Part shown: positions 14,301 to 24,325 of the stretch, one piece after another
Layout of the letters: every line of letters starts with the position of its first letter
Position numbering within the stretch: position 1 is the first letter of the stretch
Assembly (NCBI GenBank): GCA_946699065.1
Contig: CAMPDV010000303.1
Span: 1-64,000, forward strand
From: Loxodes magnus
Taxonomy: Eukaryota; Ciliophora; Karyorelictea; Loxodida; Loxodidae
Direction: 5' to 3'
Length of the DNA: 64,000 bases
Made by a program: the position numbers and the translations under genes
The notes under the pieces: generated by a model
What the model saw: only the letters and a program-made list of their open reading frames with translations
Database searches by the model: none
Told to the model about the DNA's origin: nothing

Positions 14301-16440
14301 TTTTCTTAGAAATCTTATACATTTTAAACTTCAAATGACTTTTAATTTACTTCAGTTAAACTGATCTTCAGACTCTTTTTCTTACTTTTCTTCTTCACTT
14401 TTCTTAGAAATCTTATACATTTTAAACTTCAAATGACTTTTAATTTACTTCAGTTAAACTGATCTTCAGACTCTTTTTCTTACTTTTCTTCTTCACTTTT
14501 CTTAGAAATATATCTTACTTACCTTTTCTAACTTCTGATATTAAATACCTTAGTCAAACTGATCTTCAGACTCTTTTTCTTACTTTTAATCTTCCTAATT
14601 AAAGAAATATAGATTACTTACCTTTTCTAACTTCTGATATTAAATATCTTAGTCAAACTAATCTTCAGACTCTTTTTCTTACTTTTCTTCTTCACTTTTC
14701 TTAGAAATCTTATACATTTTAAACTTCAAATGACTTTTAATTTACTTCAGTTAAACTGATCTTCAGACTCTTTTTCTTACTTTTCTTCTTCACTTTTCTT
14801 AGAAATCTTATACATTTTAAACTTCAAATGACTTTTAATTTACTTCAGTTAAACTGATCTTCAGACTCTTTTTCTTACTTTTCTTCTTCACTTTTCTTAG
14901 AAATCTTATACATTTTAAACTTCAAATGACTTTTAATTTACTTCAGTTAAACTGATCTTCAGACTCTTTTTCTTACTTTTCTTCTTCACTTTTCTTAGAA
15001 ATCTTATACATTTTAAACTTCAAATGACTTTTAATTTACTTCAGTTAAACTGATCTTCAGACTCTTTTTCTTACTTTTCTTCTTCACTTTTCTTAGAAAT
15101 CTTATACATTTTAAACTTCAAATGACTTTTAATTTACTTCAGTTAAACTGATCTTCAGACTCTTTTTCTTACTTTTCTTCTTCACTTTTCTTAGAAATCT
15201 TATACATTTTAAACTTCAAATGACTTTTAATTTACTTCAGTTAAACTGATCTTCAGACTCTTTTTCTTACTTTTCTTCTTCACTTTTCTTAGAAATCTTA
15301 TACATTTTAAACTTCAAATGACTTTTAATTTACTTCAGTTAAACTGATCTTCAGACTCTTTTTCTTACTTTTCTTCTTCACTTTTCTTAGAAATCTTATA
15401 CATTTTAAACTTCAAATGACTTTTAATTTACTTCAGTTAAACTGATCTTCAGACTCTTTTTCTTACTTTTCTTCTTCACTTTTCTTAGAAATCTTATACA
15501 TTTTAAACTTCAAATGACTTTTAATTTACTTCAGTTAAACTGATCTTCAGACTCTTTTTCTTACTTTTCTTCTTCACTTTTCTTAGAAATATATCTTACT
15601 TACCTTTTCTAACTTCTGATATTAAATACCTTAGTCAAACTGATCTTCAGACTCTTTTTCTTACTTTTAATCTTCCTAATTAAAGAAATATAGATTACTT
15701 ACCTTTTCTAACTTCTGATATTAAATATCTTAGTTAAACTGATCTTCAGACTCTTTTTCTTACTTTTCTTCTTCACTTTTCTTAGAAATCTTATACATTT
15801 TAAACTTCAAATGACTTTTAATTTACTTCAGTTAAACTGATCTTCAGACTCTTTTTCTTACTTTTCTTCTTCACTTTTCTTAGAAATCTTATACATTTTA
15901 AACTTCAAATGACTTTTAATTTACTTCAGTTAAACTGATCTTCAGACTCTTTTTCTTACTTTTCTTCTTCACTTTTCTTAGAAATCTTATACATTTTAAA
16001 CTTCAAATGACTTTTAATTTACTTCAGTTAAACTGATCTTCAGACTCTTTTTCTTACTTTTCTTCTTCACTTTTCTTAGAAATCTTATACATTTTAAACT
16101 TCAAATGACTTTTAATTTACTTCAGTTAAACTGATCTTCAGACTCTTTTTCTTACTTTTCTTCTTCACTTTTCTTAGAAATATATCTTACTTACCTTTTC
16201 TAACTTCTGATATTAAATACCTTAGTCAAACTGATCTTCAGACTCTTTTTCTTACTTTTAATCTTCCTAATTAAAGAAATATAGATTACTTACCTTTTCT
16301 AACTTCTGATATTAAATATCTTAGTCAAACTAATCTTCAAACTCTTTTTCTTACTTTTCTTCTTCCCTATTCAAAGAAATATATCTTACGTTTTTTTTCA
16401 CTTCTGATATTAAATACATTAGTGAATCTTAAAATAAGAC
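8391..16440. repeat. B-type satellite units interspersed in A units (higher-order repeat)
   Basis: B-type units of about 99-100 bp carry TATCTTACTTACCTTTTCTA and TTCTGATATTAAATACCTTA in place of the A sequence. They mostly come as pairs; the second member has CTTCCTAATTAAAGAAATAT. B pairs begin near 8,392, 8,883, 9,871, 10,663, 11,646, 12,131, 13,325, 14,503, 15,585 and 16,176, separated by runs of A units, so starts are roughly 5 to 12 unit lengths apart. Single B-to-A hybrid units lie near 10,070 and 12,730. The mixed spacing suggests unequal exchange rather than one fixed higher-order unit. Confidence 0.88.
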
Positions 16441-18919
16441 TCTTTTTCTTACTTTTCTTCTTCACTTTTCTTAGAAATCTTATACATTTTAAACTTCAAA
16501 TGACTTTTAATTTACTTCAGTTAAACTGATCTTCAGACTCTTTTTCTTACTTTTCTTCTTCACTTTTCTTAGAAATCTTATACATTTTAAACTTCAAATG
16601 ACTTTTAATTTACTTCAGTTAAACTGATCTTCAGACTCTTTTTCTTACTTTTCTTCTTCACTTTTCTTAGAAATCTTATACATTTTAAACTTCAAATGAC
16701 TTTTAATTTACTTCAGTTAAACTGATCTTCAGACTCTTTTTCTTACTTTTCTTCTTCACTTTTCTTAGAAATCTTATACATTTTAAACTTCAAATGACTT
16801 TTAATTTACTTCAGTTAAACTGATCTTCAGACTCTTTTTCTTACTTTTCTTCTTCACTTTTCTTAGAAATCTTATACATTTTAAACTTCAAATGACTTTT
16901 AATTTACTTCAGTTAAACTGATCTTCAGACTCTTTTTCTTACTTTTCTTCTTCACTTTTCTTAGAAATCTTATACATTTTAAACTTCAAATGACTTTTAA
17001 TTTACTTCAGTTAAACTGATCTTCAGACTCTTTTTCTTACTTTTCTTCTTCACTTTTCTTAGAAATCTTATACATTTTAAACTTCAAATGACTTTTAATT
17101 TACTTCAGTTAAACTGATCTTCAGACTCTTTTTCTTACTTTTCTTCTTCACTTTTCTTAGAAATCTTATACATTTTAAACTTCAAATGACTTTTAATTTA
17201 CTTCAGTTAAACTGATCTTCAGACTCTTTTTCTTACTTTTCTTCTTCACTTTTCTTAGAAATCTTATACATTTTAAACTTCAAATGACTTTTAATTTACT
17301 TCAGTTAAACTGATCTTCAGACTCTTTTTCTTACTTTTCTTCTTCACTTTTCTTAGAAATCTTATACATTTTAAACTTCAAATGACTTTTAATTTACTTC
17401 AGTTAAACTGATCTTCAGACTCTTTTTCTTACTTTTCTTCTTCACTTTTCTTAGAAATCTTATACATTTTAAACTTCAAATGACTTTTAATTTACTTCAG
17501 TTAAACTGATCTTCAGACTCTTTTTCTTACTTTTCTTCTTCACTTTTCTTAGAAATCTTATACATTTTAAACTTCAAATGACTTTTAATTTACTTCAGTT
17601 AAACTGATCTTCAGACTCTTTTTCTTACTTTTCTTCTTCACTTTTCTTAGAAATCTTATACATTTTAAACTTCAAATGACTTTTAATTTACTTCAGTTAA
17701 ACTGATCTTCAGACTCTTTTTCTTACTTTTCTTCTTCACTTTTCTTAGAAATCTTATACATTTTAAACTTCAAATGACTTTTAATTTACTTCAGTTAAAC
17801 TGATCTTCAGACTCTTTTTCTTACTTTTCTTCTTCACTTTTCTTAGAAATCTTATACATTTTAAACTTCAAATGACTTTTAATTTACTTCAGTTAAACTG
17901 ATCTTCAGACTCTTTTTCTTACTTTTCTTCTTCACTTTTCTTAGAAATCTTATACATTTTAAACTTCAAATGACTTTTAATTTACTTCAGTTAAACTGAT
18001 CTTCAGACTCTTTTTCTTACTTTTCTTCTTCACTTTTCTTAGAAATCTTATACATTTTAAACTTCAAATGACTTTTAATTTACTTCAGTTAAACTGATCT
18101 TCAGACTCTTTTTCTTACTTTTCTTCTTCACTTTTCTTAGAAATCTTATACATTTTAAACTTCAAATGACTTTTAATTTACTTCAGTTAAACTGATCTTC
18201 AGACTCTTTTTCTTACTTTTCTTCTTCACTTTTCTTAGAAATCTTATACATTTTAAACTTCAAATGACTTTTAATTTACTTCAGTTAAACTGATCTTCAG
18301 ACTCTTTTTCTTACTTTTCTTCTTCACTTTTCTTAGAAATCTTATACATTTTAAACTTCAAATGACTTTTAATTTACTTCAGTTAAACTGATCTTCAGAC
18401 TCTTTTTCTTACTTTTCTTCTTCACTTTTCTTAGAAATCTTATACATTTTAAACTTCAAATGACTTTTAATTTACTTCAGTTAAACTGATCTTCAGACTC
18501 TTTTTCTTACTTTTCTTCTTCACTTTTCTTAGAAATCTTATACATTTTAAACTTCAAATGACTTTTAATTTACTTCAGTTAAACTGATCTTCAGACTCTT
18601 TTTCTTACTTTTCTTCTTCACTTTTCTTAGAAATCTTATACATTTTAAACTTCAAATGACTTTTAATTTACTTCAGTTAAACTGATCTTCAGACTCTTTT
18701 TCTTACTTTTCTTCTTCACTTTTCTTAGAAATCTTATACATTTTAAACTTCAAATGACTTTTAATTTACTTCAGTTAAACTGATCTTCAGACTCTTTTTC
18801 TTACTTTTCTTCTTCACTTTTCTTAGAAATCTTATACATTTTAAACTTCAAATGACTTTTAATTTACTTCAGTTAAACTGATCTTCAGACTCTTTTTCTT
18901 ACTTTTCTTCTTCACTTTT

Positions 18920-21060
18920 CTTAGAAATATATCTTACTTACCTTTTCTAACTTCAAATGACTTTTAATTTACTTCAGTCAAACTGATCTTCAGACTCTTT
19001 TTCTTACTTTTCTTCTTCACTTTTCTTAGAAATATATCTTACTTACCTTTTCTAACTTCTGATATTAAATACCTTAGTGAATCTTAAAATCAGACTCTTT
19101 TTCTTACTTCCTATTTCACTTTTCTTAGAAATATATCTTACTTATCTTTTCTAACTTCTGATGGTAAATAACTTAGTCAAACTGATCTTCAGACTCTTTT
19201 TCTTACTTTTCTTCTTAACTTTTCATGAAATATATCTAAATATTTTTTTCTCTTTAAGATTCTGATATTAAATACATTAGTGAATCTTAAAATCGGACTC
19301 TTTTTCTAACTTTTCTTTTTCACTTTTCTTAGAAGATTATTTTAATATTTTTTTCTCTTTAGACTTCTGATATTAAATACCTTAGTGAATCTTAAAATCA
19401 GACTATTTTTCTTACTTTTCTTCTTCCCTATTCAAAGAAATATATCTTACTATTTTTTTAACTTCTGATATTAAATACATTAGTGAATCTTAAAATCAGA
19501 CTCTTTTTCTAACTTTTATTCTTCCTAATTAAAGAAATATATCTTACTTATCTTTTCTAACTTCTGATATTAAATACCTTAGTCAAACTTATCTTCAGAC
19601 TCTTTTTCTTACTTTTCTTCTTCCCTATTCAAAGAAATTGTATCTTACTATTTTTTTAACTTCTGATATTAAATAACTTAGTCAAACTGATCTTCAGTCT
19701 CTTTTTCTTATTTTTCTTCTTCCCTATTCAAAGAAATACATCTAACTATTTTTTTCTCTTTAAACTTCTGATATTAAATACATTAGTGAATCTTAAAATC
19801 GGACTCTTTTTCTTACTTTTCTTCTTCACTTTTCTTAGAAATATATCTTACTTACCTTTTCTAACTTCTGATATTAAATACCTTAGTGAAATTTATAATC
19901 AGACTCTTTTTCTTACTTTTCTTCTTCACTTTTCTTAGAAATATATCTTACTTTTCTTTTCTCTTTAAACTTCTGATTTTTGATCTCTTTCAGTTATCTT
20001 AGTGAAACTTTTAATCAGAATCTTTTTTTTACTTTTCTTCTTCGCTTTTCTTGGAAATATATCTTACTTACCTTTTCTAACTTCTGATATTAAATACCTT
20101 TGTCAAACTAATCTTCAGACTCTTTTTCTTACTTTTCTTCTTCACTTTTCTTAGATATCGTATCTTACTTATCTTTTCTAACTTCTGATATTAAATACCT
20201 TAGTCAAACTAATCTTCAGACTCTTTTTCTTACTTTTCTTCTTCACTTTTCTTGGAAATATATCTTACTTGGCTTTTCTAACTTCTGATATTAAATACCT
20301 TAGTCAAACTTATCTTCAGACTCTTTTTCTTACTTTTCTTCTTCACTTTTCTTAGATATCGTATCTTACTTACCTTTTCTAACTTCTGATATTAAATACC
20401 TTAGTCAAACTAATCTTCAGACTCTTTTTCTTACTTTTCTTCTTCACTTTTCTTAGAAATATATCTTACTTTTCTTTTCTCTTTAAACTTCTGATTTTTG
20501 ATCTCTTTCAGTTTTCTTAGTGAAACTTTTAATCAGAATCTTTCTCTGGCTTTTCTTCTTCCCTATTCATAGAAATCAAACTATTCTTTTCTCTTTAAAC
20601 TTCTGATTTTTGATCTCTTTCAGTTTTCTTAGTGAAACTTTTAATCAGAATCTTTCTCTGGCTTTTCTTCTTCCCTATTCATAGAAATCAAACTATTCTT
20701 TTCTCTTTAAACTTCTGATTTTTGATCTCTTTCAGTTTTCTTAGTGAAACTTTTAATCAGAATCTTTCTCTGGCTTTTCTTCTTCCCTATTCATAGAAAT
20801 CAAACTATTCTTTTCTCTTTAAACTTCTGATATTAAATACATTAGTGAAATTTAAAATCAGACTCTTTTTCTTACTTTTCTTCTTCACTTTTCTAGAAAT
20901 CGTATCTTACTTATCTTTTCTCTTTAAACTTCTGATATTTGATCTCTTTCAATTACCTTAGTGAAACTTAAAATAAGAATCTTTTTCTGGTTTTCTTCTT
21001 CCCTATTCATAGAAATCAAACTATTCTAACTTCTGTATTAAATTTAATTTTCAACTTAAT
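18920..21060. repeat. Diverged right edge of the satellite
   Basis: From a hybrid unit at about 18,923 onward, units still show the order TCTTACT, TTCTGATATTAAATA, TTAGTG/TCAAAC, CAGACTCTTTTTCTTAC, but differ from each other by many substitutions and small indels. Several contain TTAGTGAATCTTAAAATCAG or a CTCTTTAAACTTCTG variant not seen further left. Sequence identity falls steadily towards 21,060, where the periodicity is lost. This is the pattern expected at an array edge, where homogenisation by unequal crossing-over is weakest. Confidence 0.88.
20455..20825. repeat. 112-bp local subfamily, three near-identical copies
   Basis: Within the diverged edge, a longer variant containing CTCTGGCTTTTCTTCTTCCC recurs at about 20,544, 20,656 and 20,768, a period of 112 bp. 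The three copies are almost identical to each other though surrounded by diverged units, so they arose by a recent local tandem amplification. Confidence 0.85.
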
Positions 21061-21678
21061 ATAAGACTCTTTTCTAACTGCTCTTCTATATTTTTTTGAA
21101 ATCTAATCTTTCTAACTTATTTTATTAACTTTCAATTACCTAACTGTTTTCATTAATTGTTATCTTTATTTTCTTCTTCATTGATGTATTATCTTTGATC
21201 ACCTTTTGTTGGCTTCTCTTCAGTTTTTTTACTTTTTTTTGCTATAATACACTAAGAAATCATTATATTTTTTTTATACTTTCTTTTTTTCATAAACTTT
21301 CAAATTTCTTATATAAACGTTTCTTTTTATTCTTTTTTTGCTTTTCTTCATTTGTCAATAAATTTATATTTCTTACTTGTCTTAGCATACTTTTATTTTA
21401 TTTTTTTTATCATTGATTTTGAAATAGTTTTCTTATAAATTAATTTTTTTTTTTTTATTTTAAGATTTATTTATTTTTTTTTTATTTTTTTTCAAAACGA
21501 TTTTAATTTTTATAAGTCAAATAAAAAAAAAATTTTCTCAACAGACTTTTTTTCATATTTATCTGATTTTGATCTTTGCAAATAAAGAAAATAACAAGAT
21601 TCTTTTTTTTTAATTATATTTTCTCTTTATGAGAACTTTTAAATTTTTTTTAAATTTAAATAAATAAATAAATTTTAT
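21061..21678. other. T-rich spacer, no gene seen
   Basis: Long T and A runs with no repeat period, no conserved protein motif in any frame and no RNA gene that I can recognise. A short apparent reading frame at 21,195-21,416 encodes only Phe/Leu/Ser-rich sequence from the T runs. The last 40 bases are rich in TAAA units, as are the flanks of the other retrotransposon 5' ends in this window. Confidence 0.7.
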
Positions 21679-21718
21679 TATAGAGCGCGTAGCACTCTCA
21701 TTGATGCACAACTCTTTA
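21679..21718 (+). repeat. Retrotransposon 5' terminal sequence, copy T1
   Basis: A 40-bp GC-rich block starting TATAGAGCGCGTAGCAC and ending CAACTCTTTA. Its reverse complement recurs at 29,797-29,836 with three differences, and in a more diverged form at 34,990-35,029. It contains a potential hairpin, a six-base stem closing a 3-nt loop. It lies just after a TAAA-rich tract. Because two of the other copies lead into recognisable retrotransposon 5' sequence, I read it as the 5' end of a plus-strand element that is truncated after about 500 bp. Confidence 0.7.
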
Positions 21719-22180
21719 AAAAAAATGTTTCATACTGACAAGAATTTTTGTTACTGATAAAATTATCAGATACTGATAAACCTTGTTCAATAATGGTATA
21801 ATTATTCAGTACTGATAAAAATGCTCAATACTGATATAATTTTAGAATACTCGTAATCTTTAATACTTGCTGGAGGTCCAAGGACATGGCAGGATTGTGT
21901 CTATTGCATCATCAAAGCAGAAGACGACATTTGTCAATTATGGGAACTTAAATTCCCCACCTCTGATGAAGCTCGCAATATTATTTCTTTTTAGTTCCAG
22001 AATTAAAACTAAACTAAGCTAAACTAAACTAAGCCAAGCCAAGTCAGTGTCGAAGGTCTAAGAATCTTATGTCTCGAGGTCAAACCAAAGCAGAGGAAGA
22101 CATAAAGTCGATTATGGGTACTTAACTTCCCCAACTTCTGATGAAGATGACCTTGTTGTTCACCTTCGAACAACTATGGC
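21719..22180 (+). mobile_element. Truncated retrotransposon 5' region with an internal duplication
   Basis: This follows terminal copy T1. It contains repeats of TACTGATAAA (21,735-21,840) and then two diverged copies of a roughly 100-bp segment, at about 21,872-21,970 and 22,051-22,160. Both carry AATTATGGG or GATTATGGG, a CCCCAC or CCCCAAC stretch and TCTGATGAAG. The same motif series is present in the reverse complement of 29,490-29,796 beside copy T3, so this is shared 5' sequence of one element family. No ORF1, endonuclease or reverse transcriptase follows, so the copy is a fragment. Confidence 0.6.
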
Positions 22181-23830
22181 GGTTTTAAAAAAATATTTAA
22201 AAAAAAAATTTTTCTATTTTTTTTTTTTTTTACTTTTTAAAAGTTTTGGTTTCTTTTTTTCTTCGTTTTTGAAAACTATAAGTAACAAAAATTAGTTTTT
22301 AGAGTATTTTTATTTAGATTTTTTTTTAGATAATCTATTACTTTTTTACTATATTTTTAAATTTTTTTAGACCCAAATCTTTTCTTCTTTTTTCCATCCC
22401 AAATTCTCCTTTAGAACTAAACTCTCACGCCAAAATTGCATTTTCACTTTTTTCATTTTGAAAGCATTTTAATTTTTTTCAGATATCTTTATATTTATTA
22501 AACGAATAAAAATTCATTTTTAAAGCTTTATTTTAATAATATTTTAAAGTTTATTCCATCCGAAAAAGGTCTTTTAGGTTAAAAATCTTAGCCAAAAACA
22601 TAATTATATTTTTCTCAATTTAAAGCTGAACATTATCTTTTCTACTTTTATTAACTCTAAAATCACAAAAATTTTTCATTACCCAAAAATAAAAAAATTT
22701 ATCACAACCCAATTCAAAAAAAATTAGTACAACCCAAAATCAAAACATTTCGAAACCAAAATCGAAAATTTTATCCTCAATTTTCTTATTCACATTTTTT
22801 CTCAAAGCCCTTTTATATTTTGAAACTTATTTTGAAAATTTGTTCCTTTCTGACCGTTATCTATCCCGATTTCCCCCAGTTTGTTCCGTCCAGATCCTCC
22901 CTATAGTATAAAACTCTGAGCAAAAAAAGGCTTTGAAACTTTTTGCAATTTTGATTACTCTTTATTACTTTCAGAATTCCAAAATACATTAAAAAAAAAA
23001 TAAACGCTTATTTTCAAAATTTTTTAAGTTTGTTCCGTCCGAAAAAAGTCTTGCAGTGTAAAAAGCTGAGCAAAAAAACAAAATTAAATTTTTCACGATT
23101 TAATACTTTAAATACTCTTAATTGCCTTTTAATTAGCTCTAAAAATCAAAAAAAAAATACCAAAACCCAATTCTTAAAATTTTTATCACGCACCAAAATC
23201 GAAAATTTTTGAATCAAAAAAAACCAAAACTTAAATCTTCAAAATCAAAATACAAAATCAAAAGTTTAAAAAAACAAAAATCAAAACTTTCAAATCCCAA
23301 TTCAACAATTTTCAAACCCAAACTCAAATTTTTCAAAACCAAAATCAAAAGTTTTCAAATCCAATATCAAAATTTTTAAAACCAAAATCAAAATTTTCAA
23401 AAATAAAATTTTTAAAACCAAAATCAAAAAATTCAAAACCAAAATCAAAAAAATAGTCTCGAAATTTTTTTATTCTCATTTTTTTCAAAAACCTTTTTTA
23501 TTTTAAAACTTTTTCTTAAAAAATTTATTCCTTTCTGACCTTCGACTTATCCCAAAATCCCCCAGCTTGTTCCGTCCCAACTCAGCCCTATAGTGTAAAA
23601 CGCTGAGCAAAAAAAGGCTTTGACGTTTTTCGCCATTTTCAGCGCTTCTAACTCATGAAAATTTAATCTACTTTCCATTCATTATATTGAACACTAAAAA
23701 ATTTCCTATCGGAAAAACACATAATGCAACTTAAAAGATAATAATAAAAAGATTAAAAAGAACACAACTAAATTTTATAAGTAAATAAAAAAATGCAATA
23801 GCACATTGTTCAAAATTTTTCTAGTACTGT
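22181..23830. repeat. AT-rich spacer with a dispersed diverged repeat
   Basis: No gene is seen. A motif built on TTGTTCCGTCC or TTCCATCC, followed by a GTGTAAAA-like stretch and GCTGAGCAAAAAAA, recurs near 22,394, 22,555, 22,884, 23,033 and 23,571. The copies at 22,840-22,960 and 23,500-23,640 match over more than 100 bp, including TTCCTTTCTGACC and CCCCCAG, and lie about 680 bp apart. They look like remnants of an old complex tandem repeat. The stretch from 23,160 to 23,460 is a low-complexity run of CAAAA-type words. A small plus-strand frame at 23,030-23,212 is composed of this repeat and is not a convincing gene. Confidence 0.65.
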
Positions 23831-23835
23831 ACTAT

Positions 23836-24110
23836 AAAATTCAAAATTTTTAACTCTAGTACTTACTTCGAAAATTTTTCAAACACTGAAAAAAAAAAAC
23901 TTTAAAACTTTAAAACATACTTAAAAAAATTTTCTAACACTTGAAAAAATTTAAAATTTTTAACTCTAGTATGTATTTCAAAAAATTTTCTAACGACGAT
24001 AAATTTAAAATTTTTAACTCTAGTATGTACTTCAAAAATTTTTCTAACGACGATAAATTTAAAATTTTTAACTCTAGTATGTACTTCAAAAATTTTTCTA
24101 ACGACGATAA
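23836..24110. repeat. 54-bp minisatellite
   Basis: A unit with ATTTTTAACTCTAGTATGTA and a TTTCTAACGACGAT end is repeated at 23,944-24,000, 24,001-24,054 and 24,055-24,108, the last two almost identical. A diverged first unit lies at 23,836-23,888. As the unit is a multiple of three it keeps a plus-strand frame open, but the encoded Lys/Phe/Asn peptide is simply the repeat translated and has no recognisable relative. Confidence 0.88.
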
Positions 24111-24325
24111 ATTTAAAAATTTCTCTAAAAACTTTTTTTAATTTAAACTTTTGTTTAAAAAAAATACTAAATTCAAAAAAGACTTTGAAAAAATTCGTAA
24201 ACGTAGAAAAAATTTTTTGAATTTTATAACTAAAATAAATACTTCTTTAGATTTATAAACTTAACAAATTTTTAAATTCTTAAATATAATATTTAAATAG
24301 TTTAAAAAGTTTAAAATCGAATAGA

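Larger units (their letters stand above)
1..18940. repeat. 98-bp tandem satellite (A-type units)
   Basis: Head-to-tail repeat with a period of 98 bp: unit starts are seen at 1, 99 and 197 and continue with almost no change to about 7.8 kb. Each unit holds a motif reading AAATGACTTTTAATTTACTT followed by a long C/T-rich tract, so the plus strand is strongly pyrimidine-biased. Differences in the left part are single-base indels in T runs (for example near 2,101, 3,515, 4,494, 5,861, 6,929, 7,019, 7,650) and an isolated T-to-C change in GTTAAAC (near 1,396, 2,277, 6,682). From about 8.4 kb, A units alternate with B units. The unit length is not a multiple of three, so a coding role is unlikely. 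No spacer-like variation exists, so it is not a CRISPR array. The left end runs off the window. Confidence 0.97.

Noticed and set aside
1..19000. CRISPR array
   Set aside because: Units abut with no unique spacers, and the sequence context is eukaryotic. It is a plain tandem satellite.
21195..21416. Small membrane-protein-like frame
   Set aside because: Its Phe-rich composition comes from T runs and there is no other support.
23941..24141. Repeat-containing small protein
   Set aside because: The frame is open only because the minisatellite unit is 54 bp; there is no independent evidence of coding.
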